This document shows, in pieces, positions 34,645 to 43,352 of a stretch of DNA of 64,000 nucleotides; position 1 is the stretch's first letter, and every line of letters begins with the position of its first letter. The notes beneath the pieces were generated by a model, which was given only the letters and a program-made list of their open reading frames with translations, had not been told where the DNA came from and did not search any database. Origin of the DNA: Candidatus Nanopelagicales bacterium (GTDB lineage Bacteria; Actinomycetota; Actinomycetes; S36-B12); the NCBI GenBank assembly GCA_030827125.1, contig JAURFD010000004.1, positions 1 through 64,000 on the forward strand. Reading direction: 5' to 3'. A program made the position numbers and the translations under genes.

Positions 34645-35487
34645 TTACGAGGTGATGTCCTTGCGGTCGAAACGCAGCGTCGCGGCCGCCACCATGATCG
34701 CGAAGAACACGACGGCGTAGGCCCCGCCAATCGCCATGTCGTTCCAGGAGATTGGATCGACGAGGGCGGCTGTCCACGCGTCGGTGTAGTGGCCGGGAAG
34801 CAACTGACGAAGGTCGCCCAATGCCTCGAGCGCTTCGACGATGTTGAGGACGATCACGAGGACCACGGCAGCACCGACCGCGCCCAGTGGCACGTCGGTG
34901 AGCACACTGGCGAGGAAGGCAATCCCGGCAGGAATGAGCAGCATCAGGCCGATGTAACCCGCCACCACCCCGAGCCGGAGCCACGAGTCCGCCGTGCTGA
35001 AGGTGCCGCCGAGCGGGCTGGTGAGTGCCGAGCCACCAAATGCGATCCAGCCAATGAGGAGCGATGCGACGACAAGCACGAGCAGCGTGAGCAGCGTGAG
35101 AATGAGGCCCACGATCACCTTGGCGCGCAGGAGTCGTCGCCTCGGCACTGGTGCGGCCAGCAGGTAGCGCAGGGTCGACCAGGACGCCTCGCTCGCCACC
35201 GCATCCCCGAGGAACATCGCCGCGAGGATGGTGAGCAGGAAGCCCGAGGAGAACAGCAGCATCGTCAGGGTGAAGTTCCACGGACCCGCGGTGGCGAGAC
35301 CCACCAGATCAAGATCGCCATCTCCGAAGCCACGCTGCTGCGGACCAAGTTTGACCGCCGCCACCACGATAAGCGGGAGGGCGATCACCAGGCCAAGGGC
35401 GATCCAGGTACGCCGACGCCGGAGTTGGCGCGCGAGTTCGACACGCACCGTCAGTGTGCGGTGCACGCGATAGCCGGTCTCGGTCAT
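34645..35487 (-). CDS. ABC-2 type permease partner of the fusion ATPase
   Basis: A 280-aa membrane protein with about six segments and a first outer region between segments 1 and 2, as in ABC-2 family NatB/GldF-like permeases. EASWSTLRYLLAAPVPRRRLLRAK is the cytoplasmic coupling region. The ATG overlaps the stop of the hydrolase-ATPase gene as ATGA, so it is made with that protein and almost certainly forms the pore of the same transporter. Confidence 0.85.
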   Translation of the reverse strand: MTETGYRVHRTLTVRVELARQLRRRRTWIALGLVIALPLIVVAAVKLGPQQRGFGDGDLDLVGLATAGPWNFTLTMLLFSSGFLLTILAAMFLGDAVASEASWSTLRYLLAAPVPRRRLLRAKVIVGLILTLLTLLVLVVASLLIGWIAFGGSALTSPLGGTFSTADSWLRLGVVAGYIGLMLLIPAGIAFLASVLTDVPLGAVGAAVVLVIVLNIVEALEALGDLRQLLPGHYTDAWTAALVDPISWNDMAIGGAYAVVFFAIMVAAATLRFDRKDITS

Positions 35488-37931
35488 CGCTCCACCCCGT
35501 GTCCCTCGCCCACGAGTTCGAGGAAGACATCCTCGAGGCGCAGACCCGAGCGGCCCGCGAGCAGGTGCTCGACCGTGCCGCTGTAGACCACCGTGCCGCG
35601 GTTCATGACGACCACATGGCTGCAGGTCTGCTCCACCTCACTGAGCAGATGCGACGAGACGATGACGGTGCGCCCGGCGGCGGCGTACGCCTTGAGCACA
35701 TCGCGCATCTCACGGATCTGCGGCGGATCGAGTCCATTCATCGGTTCATCGAGGACGAGCAGGTCCGGCATACCCAACATCGCCTGCGCGATACCGAGAC
35801 GCTGCCGCATCCCCTGGCTGTAGGTGCGCACACGCCGATCGACCGCGCTGCCCAGTCCCGCGATCTCAAGGACCTCGCCAAGCTGCGGGTCACCGGTGCG
35901 ACCCGACGCTCGCCAGAACAGATCCAGATTGCGGCGGCCGGACAGGTGCGGGAGGAATCCCGGACCTTCAACGAAGCAGCCGACCCGTGACAGAACCGCG
36001 GATCCCGGGTGGGTGACCTCGCCAAAGATCCGCACATCGCCCGATGTCGGTGCGATAAGCCCCATGGCGACCCGCATCGTGGTCGTTTTGCCCGCCCCAT
36101 TGGGACCGAGCAGTCCCACGACCGTACCGGCGGGGATGTCGAAGGAGGCGTCGTTGACGGCTCGCAGGCCACCGCGGAACTCCTTGACGAGGTTGCTCAC
36201 CGCGAGTGGAGCGACCGGCTCGGGTGACACCGGATCGTGATAACGGGGGCGCAGCAGAGCAATAGCCGCCCAGATCAGGAGCGTCACCACAAGCGCCCCT
36301 ACCGGCCACAACCAGGCTGGCATGCTCACGCTGCCGACCGCTCCGGTCACGGAGGGGACCGCGACCGTGGGGCCTGCCTGCACGGTGTACACCGCGGGCT
36401 CGGTTGCATTGCGGAAGCCGAAGTCGGTCGTCGACACGGTCACGGCGAGACGTTCACCGGCCGCTGCCTGCGCCACGATCGTCGGCAGGATGACGTCGAG
36501 CGTCACTGGGTCTGGTCCAAGTTGGCCGATGCGAATCGGTGACACCAATCCCTGGGGCAGCGTCTGGCGCCCATCCGCTCCCACGACGCGCAATGCGGCG
36601 TACAGGATCGCATCGGTGAGTGGCCGATCCGCCGACACCGTGATCTGCACGCGGGACGAGCCGATGATGCGCTGTCCGGTCGGCAACGGTTCGGTGATGA
36701 AGGCGGCCGTCTGACCTGGGACTGGAACACCAAGACGATCGCCGGCGAGTGCACCAAGTCCACCCGCCCCCGGAAGGGCCGTGATCGCCGCAGGTTCACC
36801 GCCCGCCGGAGCGAGTACCTGTTGCGGAGGACCCGCCAACGCAAGGTCCGTCTGGGCATCACCGAAGAGTCCCGGGTACGTCTGAGCCGTGAGGACCTCA
36901 ACCGAGCCCGCATCGCGGGAATTCAGCGCTGACCCGGTGGTGAGTGATACCTCGAACGTGTTCGCTACGGCGGGACCACCCCGCAGATGCGCGTCGAACC
37001 ACGCGGCAGTGAGATCACGCAGCCGCTCGTTCTCGTTGACACCGCCGTCATGACCGCCGGCATGCCACACCACCTTGAGGGGCGCGCTGGTGATGGCTTC
37101 GGCATTGAGGTTTGTCTGGGAGAGGGGGAAGAGCGAGTCTGCCTCACCCCCGCCGAGCATCACCGGTGCCGTGATCTGATCGGCGACGGTGACCGGTGAT
37201 GACGCACGCATCAACTGCGCGACATCCGGTGACACCGTCCCCTTCGTGGCCACATCGAGATAGGCCGCACACCAGTCGGGACTGAAGCGACCGCACTCGG
37301 TGACCGGTGCACCGGGTGTGAAGCCGAGCCCGGAGGCGAAGAAGAAGGAGGTCCACAGGGACTTGTACACGCCCGGAGTCGGCTCGCCGACGCCGAACTG
37401 CGGCAAGAGCGCGGACTCCAGGTCCGCCCAGGTGATGTCCGAGGCCACCGCATCGACCCGGTCGTCGTACCCGGCGAGAAGCAAGGCCAGGGCCCCGCCA
37501 TAGGAGCCACCGGCGACAGCGGCCCGTGGATCGCCGGAGGAGTCGATGACAACCTCTGGTCGCCCGGCCAGGTCATCGAGAATGCGCTGCGCGTCCGCTA
37601 CCTCGAATTGGGGAGAGTTCATCGAGATGGTGCCGGTTGATTCACCGAAGCCGCGCGCTGTGTAGGCCAGGACGGCATACCCCTGGTCGGCCCACCACTG
37701 CGCGTCCTCGGCCACCGACTGCTTGCTGCCCCCGAACCCGTGCGCCAGCACGATGGCGGGCGCGGGGGTTTGCTGGGGGAGATAGAGATCGGCGTCGAGG
37801 AGGACCGGCGTTGGATCGTCAGCGCTCGTCGCCGCACCCTCAATGATGAGGGACTGCGCGGCCTGGGCGGCGGTCGTCGGAGCGAGGGCCACGAACAGGC
37901 CGAGAACAAGAGCTCCGATGAACGCACGCAC
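35484..37931 (-). CDS. exported alpha/beta hydrolase-TM-ABC ATPase fusion
   Basis: One 815-aa chain joins an exported enzyme to a transporter motor. It begins with a signal sequence or anchor (AFIGALVLGLFVALAPTTA). Residues about 30-330 are a CocE/S15-like alpha/beta hydrolase with nucleophile GGSYGG, aspartate in GEADSLFP and histidine in WHAGGHDG; a beta-sandwich as in X-Pro dipeptidyl peptidases follows to about 530. A membrane segment (LWPVGALVVTLLIWAAIALL) then leads to an ABC ATPase with GPNGAGKTT, YSQGMRQR and LLVLDEPMNGLDP. The permease is coupled downstream. GTG 37931 is chosen because TATAGT lies six bases upstream. Confidence 0.82.
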   Translation of the reverse strand: MRAFIGALVLGLFVALAPTTAAQAAQSLIIEGAATSADDPTPVLLDADLYLPQQTPAPAIVLAHGFGGSKQSVAEDAQWWADQGYAVLAYTARGFGESTGTISMNSPQFEVADAQRILDDLAGRPEVVIDSSGDPRAAVAGGSYGGALALLLAGYDDRVDAVASDITWADLESALLPQFGVGEPTPGVYKSLWTSFFFASGLGFTPGAPVTECGRFSPDWCAAYLDVATKGTVSPDVAQLMRASSPVTVADQITAPVMLGGGEADSLFPLSQTNLNAEAITSAPLKVVWHAGGHDGGVNENERLRDLTAAWFDAHLRGGPAVANTFEVSLTTGSALNSRDAGSVEVLTAQTYPGLFGDAQTDLALAGPPQQVLAPAGGEPAAITALPGAGGLGALAGDRLGVPVPGQTAAFITEPLPTGQRIIGSSRVQITVSADRPLTDAILYAALRVVGADGRQTLPQGLVSPIRIGQLGPDPVTLDVILPTIVAQAAAGERLAVTVSTTDFGFRNATEPAVYTVQAGPTVAVPSVTGAVGSVSMPAWLWPVGALVVTLLIWAAIALLRPRYHDPVSPEPVAPLAVSNLVKEFRGGLRAVNDASFDIPAGTVVGLLGPNGAGKTTTMRVAMGLIAPTSGDVRIFGEVTHPGSAVLSRVGCFVEGPGFLPHLSGRRNLDLFWRASGRTGDPQLGEVLEIAGLGSAVDRRVRTYSQGMRQRLGIAQAMLGMPDLLVLDEPMNGLDPPQIREMRDVLKAYAAAGRTVIVSSHLLSEVEQTCSHVVVMNRGTVVYSGTVEHLLAGRSGLRLEDVFLELVGEGHGVER

Positions 37932-37937
37932 CACTTG

Positions 37938-37943
37938 ACTATA
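37938..37943 (-). promoter_or_regulatory. leaderless -10 box of the hydrolase-ABC fusion
   Basis: TATAGT, the best -10 match in the window, followed by CAAGTG and GTG 37931. It lies in the gap after the ProC-like gene, so the fusion has its own promoter. Confidence 0.6.
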
Positions 37944-37975
37944 GGTGTGTGGCGGTGGCGGCGCCTCTTGCGCAG

Positions 37976-38764
37976 TCAGTCGGCGTCCGGTCCACGCAGA
38001 ACGGCGTTCCGGTAGATGCCGTCGACTTGGGCGACGAGCGCGTCGAACCAACCCTGCTCGAGGAGTCCGGCTCGCACGCGCTCATTGAGTCCACCCGGCG
38101 TCTGATGCTCGGCGGGGAGATCTGCCCGCTGATCCTCCGATACCGCCTTGCCGACACTGGCAAGGCCCTCCAATTCGCTGCGGATGTAGAGAGAGGCGGT
38201 CTGTGGTGCCACGCCCTGATCGACGATCCAGTCGATAACCCGGTTCTGCGCCTCGTAGTAGGTGGACATGATCGCGGATGCGCAGCTGAGCACGCGAATC
38301 TTGGTCTCGTCATCCAAGACGATCACATCGCCGAGACCGTCGAACACCTCGACCACCTCGGGGATTCCGGGACTGATGACGAGTGGGCCACGATGCACGG
38401 CGATGGCCGGCAGGGGAATGACCTGGCACGTCCGGATGGCCGGGGCGGTGAGCTCGGCGACCTGCGACGGCGGCAGCGCCGCGATGAAGCTGGCGACGAT
38501 CTGATCCTCACGAAAGGTGAGACCCTCGAGCGCCTCGTCGAGGTCCTGGGGCCGCATGGCGAGGACGACGATGTCGCACGCATCAATGACCGCCTGGTTG
38601 GACTCCGCGCGTCGACAGTTGCCGAACTCCTCCGCCAGGCGCATCGACCTCGCCTCCGATCTCGGCGACAGGATGAACTCGTCCGCCTGACCTGGTCGCG
38701 TGCACATGGCGCGCACTACCGCTTCCGCGATCGTGCCGACGCCGAGGATTCCGATGCGAGCCAT
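37976..38764 (-). CDS. pyrroline-5-carboxylate reductase-like protein
   Basis: A 262-aa NAD(P)-dependent reductase of the ProC family, starting ARIGILGVGTIAEAVVRAM with the Rossmann glycines. The central VVLAMRPQDLDEALEGL and the PLPAIAVHRGP segment correspond to the cofactor and substrate regions. The C-terminal dimer domain is shorter and less typical than in ProC proper (ELEGLASVGKAVSEDQ), so it may be a paralogue with another imine substrate. ATG 38764 is chosen; an alternative GTG lies 18 bases upstream. Confidence 0.7.
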   Translation of the reverse strand: MARIGILGVGTIAEAVVRAMCTRPGQADEFILSPRSEARSMRLAEEFGNCRRAESNQAVIDACDIVVLAMRPQDLDEALEGLTFREDQIVASFIAALPPSQVAELTAPAIRTCQVIPLPAIAVHRGPLVISPGIPEVVEVFDGLGDVIVLDDETKIRVLSCASAIMSTYYEAQNRVIDWIVDQGVAPQTASLYIRSELEGLASVGKAVSEDQRADLPAEHQTPGGLNERVRAGLLEQGWFDALVAQVDGIYRNAVLRGPDAD

Positions 38765-38831
38765 CCCCCGATCATGGACCACTAGGCTCCTCCCATCGCA
38801 CGTGGGGCAGTCACGGCAATCGGAGGCAATC

Positions 38832-39671
38832 GTGGGCGGATTTCTCTCTCAACTCACCGGCTCATTCTCGACATCCGCGGCACAGAATCCGACGGTGGCG
38901 ATCATGGAGGCCGCCTACGCGGAGGCGGGCCTCGACATCCGCTACATCAACTGCGAGGTGCCCGCGGAACGGCTCGGGGACGCCGTACGGGGTGCTATCG
39001 GGATGGACTGGCTGGGGTTCAACTGCTCCATCCCCCACAAGGTGTCGATCCTGGCCCACCTCGATGAACTCGCTCCGTCGGCCGAGATCATCGGCGCTGT
39101 CAACTGCGTGATCAATCGGGATGGCCACCTGACCGGGGAGAACACCGACGGCCAGGGATTCGTCAATGCACTGCGCGACCTGGTCGATCCGGCCGGCAAG
39201 AGCGTGGTGATCCTCGGTGCCGGCGGAGCGGCTCGGGCTATTGCCGTTGAAACGGCGCTGGCTGGCGCGGCCCACATCACGATCGTCAACCGCTCACTCC
39301 AGCGCGGGACCGAGCTGGCCCAATTGGTCGACTCTCGAACACCCGCGATCTGTGACTTCGTCGTGTGGGACGGGACCTACGTCGTACGGACAGAGACCGA
39401 CATCGTCGTCAATGCGACGTCGATCGGATTCCATCCCAGCGTGGACACTCCCGCCATCGACGATGACTCGCTGCAACCACACATGCTGGTGGCTGACGTC
39501 GTCGCGAATCCACCGATGACGCGGTTCCTTCAGCGCGCCGAGGCTCGCGGATGCACGGTGCTGCCCGGGCTTGGGATGCTGGTGAATCAGGCGCTGACGA
39601 ACGCTCGACTGTGGACTGGCCGGGAATTGTCCGCGTCCGTGATGCGGCAAGCGCTCGAAGCAAACCTCTAG
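38832..39671 (+). CDS. shikimate dehydrogenase-like protein
   Basis: A 279-aa AroE-family oxidoreductase. GVNCSIPHK-like FNCSIPHKVSILAHLDE carries the catalytic lysine, ENTDGQGFVNAL the substrate aspartate, and VVILGAGGAARAIAVETA the NADP Rossmann loop, followed by IVNRSLQRG. It would interconvert 3-dehydroshikimate and shikimate or a related quinate-type compound. The N-terminal LTGSFSTSAAQNPT replaces the usual HSLSP motif, which suggests a paralogue rather than the main AroE. GTG 38832 has CGGAGG upstream; the ORF track starts too early. Confidence 0.75.
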   Translation: MGGFLSQLTGSFSTSAAQNPTVAIMEAAYAEAGLDIRYINCEVPAERLGDAVRGAIGMDWLGFNCSIPHKVSILAHLDELAPSAEIIGAVNCVINRDGHLTGENTDGQGFVNALRDLVDPAGKSVVILGAGGAARAIAVETALAGAAHITIVNRSLQRGTELAQLVDSRTPAICDFVVWDGTYVVRTETDIVVNATSIGFHPSVDTPAIDDDSLQPHMLVADVVANPPMTRFLQRAEARGCTVLPGLGMLVNQALTNARLWTGRELSASVMRQALEANL

Positions 39672-39691
39672 GAATCGCCCGCCCAGCGCTC

Positions 39692-39697
39692 TACCCT
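39692..39697 (+). promoter_or_regulatory. leaderless -10 box of the DUF6790-like gene
   Basis: TACCCT followed by seven bases and ATG 39705. Confidence 0.5.
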
Positions 39698-39704
39698 CAG
39701 CGGC

Positions 39705-40172
39705 ATGGGAGTTCTCTTTCTACCGTTGACCATCGTGATCGCCTGGGCGCTGGCCCTCTTCAATGTCGCGGCCCCCGGCGCCGTGAGCGGAGAGGCCTTC
39801 GCTGACTCCGCCATGAGGTGGATGCTCTACATCCCGGCTGGCTTCATGGTCTTGGTGAGTGGTGTCATGCACACCGTGTTCGCCAAGAGGACCTCGAAGA
39901 ACATCGGATGGCAGACCAATGGCTTCCAGTACGAGCTCGGATTTGCCTCCTTTGGCTTTGGACTTGCCGGGATCATCGCGGCGCAAAGTTCGTCGGCAGC
40001 CTGGCTTCCCGTCGCCGTCGCCCTGTCGGTATTCCTCGTCCTCGCCGGAGCCAATCACATTCGCGAGATGGTCACGTCGAAGAACTTCGCGCCTGGCAAC
40101 TCCATCGTGTTGCTATACGACTTCGGCCTGCCCATTTCGTTCCTCGTCCTCTACCTCATGATGCGGGGATGA
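39705..40172 (+). CDS. four-helix membrane protein, DUF6790-like
   Basis: A 155-aa protein with about four membrane segments. The NGFQYELGFASFGFGLAGI stretch between segments 2 and 3 recalls DUF6790 membrane proteins, whose role is unknown. It has its own leaderless promoter and ends seven bases before the PemK-like gene, so the two are probably co-transcribed. Confidence 0.65.
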   Translation: MGVLFLPLTIVIAWALALFNVAAPGAVSGEAFADSAMRWMLYIPAGFMVLVSGVMHTVFAKRTSKNIGWQTNGFQYELGFASFGFGLAGIIAAQSSSAAWLPVAVALSVFLVLAGANHIREMVTSKNFAPGNSIVLLYDFGLPISFLVLYLMMRG

Positions 40173-40179
40173 TTCACCG

Positions 40180-40662
40180 GTGTCCGACGGCGAGCCCGAG
40201 CCCGAACGCGGGGGTGCGCACACCTATTCCGGTCCGGTGAGTTGGGAGTACTCACCGGAGATGGATGGCGATCCCGACCCAGGCGAGATCGTTTGGGCGT
40301 GGGTCTCCTACGAGGAGGACCACACCGTAGGCAAGGACCGCCCCATCGCCATCGTCGGCCGGGCGGAGGATCACCGTCTGGTCGGACTGATGCTGTCGAG
40401 CCGTGATCGCAGCGGGGACCGGGATTGGCTGGCGATCGGAAGCGGGCCCTGGGACGCCGAGGGCAGAGCGAGTTGGCTCCGTCGCGATCGCATCCTCGCC
40501 GTCGCACCCAACGCCGTACGCCGTGAAGGCGCCATCCTGCCGCGGGCAACGTACGACAGTGTCATTGCGGCGATGACACCGAAGCCACCACCATCTCCAG
40601 AGAGCAGCGGCTGGACGTTGCGCGACGGATTCCGTCGCATCCTGGGCCGACCGATCCCTTAG
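40180..40662 (+). CDS. PemK/MazF-like protein without antitoxin
   Basis: A 160-aa protein whose core (DGDPDPGEIVWAWVSYEEDHTVGKDRPIAIVGR) matches the actinobacterial PemK-like family, an SH3-like barrel related to MazF ribonucleases. The GKDRP segment is the conserved barrel turn. No small antitoxin gene lies upstream; the neighbour is a membrane protein. It could be an orphan ribonuclease or a non-toxic relative. GTG 40180 follows the preceding stop by seven bases. Its end is two bases from the convergent oxidase gene. Confidence 0.65.
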   Translation: MSDGEPEPERGGAHTYSGPVSWEYSPEMDGDPDPGEIVWAWVSYEEDHTVGKDRPIAIVGRAEDHRLVGLMLSSRDRSGDRDWLAIGSGPWDAEGRASWLRRDRILAVAPNAVRREGAILPRATYDSVIAAMTPKPPPSPESSGWTLRDGFRRILGRPIP

Positions 40663-40664
40663 GG

Positions 40665-42419
40665 CTAGTACTCACCCCAGCCCACGCCCTTGTGCACGGT
40701 GAAGAGATTGGTGGGGTCGTACTTCTTCTTGATACGCAGCAGGCGTGGGTAGTTGTCTCCCCAGAACTCGCTCTGCCAGTTCTCCTCGAAGTAGCTGCCC
40801 TCGTTGGAGTACGAACCCCCGCCCGGTGTCGCCGTGCGGATCGCCGCCGAGGCCGCGAGATTGCCGTCGTATTGAGTCCTCGCGGTCTTTGTGTCCGGCT
40901 CGTGGCCCTTGACACCGACGAAGCGGCCCTGCTGCCAAGCACCGATGGTGATGAAGGCGATGTTGTTAAAGACGGCCGGGTTGATTGACGTCTCACGGTC
41001 ACGTGCCTCGGCTTCGGGATGTTCCCCCGCTAATGCCTTGTTGGTCTGCCAGAGCACAAGCGATGTTCGCGATGCGTCAAAAAGTCCCTGGGCGAGCGTG
41101 CGCGCATTGGCGCCCTGTGTGGCGGACATGGGCACCCCACGGCCGTCGTAGCCGCCCCAGTACGCCGCCACCTCCGATGCATTGCCCTTCCACCAGTAGT
41201 AGCCGGCGGGAGCATTGCGGCGGTTGTCGAAGATCGCCTCCGTGGCCGTGGGGTTCCACCGATTGCGGAAGGCTTGGCTGCTAAACGCCACATCAACACT
41301 GAAATCATCCGGACGTTCGCGCAGTGGCGACAAGAAGGGCTCCCACGCGGCAATAGCCTCGTCAACCGGCATGTCGAGGAACGTCGTACCCACCTGGAGG
41401 ACATTGGAGTCGTCGAAGCCTCCCGCCATGCCGTAGTCGGGGTTGAGAATCACGCCCTCGCCCCAGGCGGGAGTCGACAACGTGTCGCGGCAGAACTCGA
41501 CGTAACGCTGCAGCAGTTCGAGGTAGGCCGCATCGGACTTGGCGACGATCGGCCCGGAGATCCAGCCGGACAGCGCGGGCTCCGGATGTGCGAGCAAGGT
41601 CATGCGTGTCACGACGCCGAAGGTGCCGCCGCCACCACCCCGCAAGGCCCAGAAGAGATCAGCGTTCTTGTGCGCGTTCGCCGTCACGACCGTGCCGTTC
41701 GCCAAGACCAGTTGCATTTCGAGCACGCCGGCCGCCCCGCTTCCGAAGCGCTTGCTGAAGGATCCGAATCCCCCGCCGAGGGCGAACCCACCGCAGGCGC
41801 CCACACTCGTGCAGCCACCGCCCTGAAGGTAGAGACCATTCGCCGATGCAATCTTGTACGCCTCGAGCCACCGACTTCCGGCGGTCGTGGTCACCGCCGG
41901 CACTCCGGCAGTGCCGGCTGGCGCACCCTTGGGCACGAACGAGTCATGCACGGTGATACGCCGCATGTTGTGCGTCCAGATCAGCAGTGAATTGCGCGGT
42001 CCGCATGAGCGTCCGTAGTAGTCGTGCCCGGTGCCTTTGACGACGAGGCGAACCCCCTGTCTGCGCGCGAAGTTGACCGCCGCGGCGATGTCTTCGGCGC
42101 TCTCCGCCGCTACGGCGTATTCACTTACCGTTGACTTCCACGCCTTGTACATACCCGTCGACTGGGTGGCGCCGGGCTCCTCTTCGAGGTACCAGGGATT
42201 CATGAAACGCTCTGGGAGTGGGCCCGGCTTCAGCCGCGCCCAGGGCTGTTCCGGCTTGATCAGTCGATTGCCCACCTTGCGCCGCAACTCGTTCCACACC
42301 TTCGGCGCGGGCCAGGCGGCCGCGCGCTCGGCCGCACTCGCGCTACCAGCCGCTCCCAGTGGCAGTGCTGCCGCCGCAGCCACACCAGCGCCGGCACTGA
42401 GGAAGGTTCGGCGTTCCAT
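40665..42419 (-). CDS. Tat-exported FAD-linked oxidase, BBE-like
   Basis: A 584-aa flavoprotein with a twin-arginine-like start (ERRTFLSAGAGVAAAAALPLG). The PCMH-type FAD domain includes LVVKGTGHDYYGRS, whose histidine is the usual covalent flavin site, and GGCTSVGACGGFALGGGFG, where a cysteine could give a second covalent bond as in berberine-bridge and oligosaccharide oxidases. The C-terminal BBE segment ends YPRLLRIKKKYDPTNLFTVHKGV. It would oxidise an alcohol, sugar or phenolic compound outside the cell, giving hydrogen peroxide. ATG 42419 is chosen; the upstream ORF extension is out of frame with the EamA gene. Confidence 0.85.
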   Translation of the reverse strand: MERRTFLSAGAGVAAAAALPLGAAGSASAAERAAAWPAPKVWNELRRKVGNRLIKPEQPWARLKPGPLPERFMNPWYLEEEPGATQSTGMYKAWKSTVSEYAVAAESAEDIAAAVNFARRQGVRLVVKGTGHDYYGRSCGPRNSLLIWTHNMRRITVHDSFVPKGAPAGTAGVPAVTTTAGSRWLEAYKIASANGLYLQGGGCTSVGACGGFALGGGFGSFSKRFGSGAAGVLEMQLVLANGTVVTANAHKNADLFWALRGGGGGTFGVVTRMTLLAHPEPALSGWISGPIVAKSDAAYLELLQRYVEFCRDTLSTPAWGEGVILNPDYGMAGGFDDSNVLQVGTTFLDMPVDEAIAAWEPFLSPLRERPDDFSVDVAFSSQAFRNRWNPTATEAIFDNRRNAPAGYYWWKGNASEVAAYWGGYDGRGVPMSATQGANARTLAQGLFDASRTSLVLWQTNKALAGEHPEAEARDRETSINPAVFNNIAFITIGAWQQGRFVGVKGHEPDTKTARTQYDGNLAASAAIRTATPGGGSYSNEGSYFEENWQSEFWGDNYPRLLRIKKKYDPTNLFTVHKGVGWGEY

Positions 42420-42512
42420 GGATGAGGTCACCGGGATTAGACAGCACGGACCCGTCACCGGCCGCAACGAAACAACACGTAGAGTGACGCCCCCGGACTC
42501 GAGGAGGTGGCG

Positions 42513-43352
42513 ATGGGCGCCCTGCTCGCGCTCGTCGCCAGCGTGGCCTGGGGTTCGGCCGATGTGGCTGGCGGCGTCGGATCGCGCCGAGTGGGCAGCG
42601 TCCGCGTCATCGCCATGGCCTACCCCGCTGGCGCCATCGTCCTCACCCTCTTCGCGATGTTCGTCATCCCGGGCACCATCGATCGCGACGTCCTCCTTCT
42701 GTCGCTGGCGACCTCGCTCGTCGGCACCGCCGGCATGATCTTGCTGTACGCCGCCCTCGCGACCGGCCCCATGGGCATCGTGTCCCCGCTCACGGCCATC
42801 GGTGGGGCGGCGATCCCCGTGCTCGCCGGACTCCTCCTCGGGGACCCGCTCACCGCCCTCTTCGTCGTGGGCTGCGTCCTCGCCCTCATCGCAGTGATCC
42901 TCGTCAGCCGCGAGTCCGGCGAACACGCGAAGGTCACTCCGCGGGCACTCCTCCTCTCCGCGGGTGCCGGCCTCGCCATCGGCCTGTTCCTCACGGCACT
43001 CGGAGTCGCACCAGAGGGCTCCGGGGTCTGGGTCGCCACCATCAGTCGGTGGTGGTCGACCATCGGAGTCGGCGCTGTTGCGATCTATCTCCTCGTGCGT
43101 CGCGGGCGCGAGTCCTGGCAGCCCTATCCGTGGCTCCTGGCGATCGGCGCAGGCGCCCTAGACGCGATCGCGAACGGGACATTCCAGCTCGCCGCGCAAA
43201 ACGGTGAACTCTCCGTCGTCGCCGTCATCGGTGCGCTATATCCGGCACCCACTCTGCTGCTGGCCCACTTCCTGCTCAAGGAGCGCATGTCCCGCGTGCA
43301 ATGGTCGGGCGTGCTCGTGGCGCTGGCCGCCGTCGTTGCCCTCACGGTCTAG
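42513..43352 (+). CDS. EamA/DMT-family transporter
   Basis: A 279-aa protein with about ten membrane segments in two five-helix halves, as in the drug/metabolite transporter superfamily. The first half begins VAWGSADVAGGVGSRRVG and the second NGTFQLAAQNGELSVVAVIGALYP, ending with the ALYP and LKERMS motifs of EamA domains. ATG 42513 lies behind GAGGAGG. It converges with threonine aldolase, overlapping its end by 11 bases. An amino acid or metabolite exporter is likely. Confidence 0.82.
   Translation: MGALLALVASVAWGSADVAGGVGSRRVGSVRVIAMAYPAGAIVLTLFAMFVIPGTIDRDVLLLSLATSLVGTAGMILLYAALATGPMGIVSPLTAIGGAAIPVLAGLLLGDPLTALFVVGCVLALIAVILVSRESGEHAKVTPRALLLSAGAGLAIGLFLTALGVAPEGSGVWVATISRWWSTIGVGAVAIYLLVRRGRESWQPYPWLLAIGAGALDAIANGTFQLAAQNGELSVVAVIGALYPAPTLLLAHFLLKERMSRVQWSGVLVALAAVVALTV

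Noticed and set aside
34033-35586. 517-aa plus-strand ORF
   Set aside because: It runs antisense across the IclR, ferredoxin and permease genes; composition is typical of a shadow frame.
31794-38764. single long minus-strand operon from the ProC-like gene to the MFS gene
   Set aside because: Separate leaderless boxes precede the hydrolase-ABC fusion and the IclR gene, so at least three transcription units are likely.
40180-40662. toxin-antitoxin system
   Set aside because: No antitoxin-sized ORF with DNA-binding features lies on either side.
42420-42926. upstream extension of the FAD oxidase ORF
   Set aside because: Acid/glycine/arginine-rich shadow of the EamA gene on the other strand; the Tat signal begins at ATG 42419.
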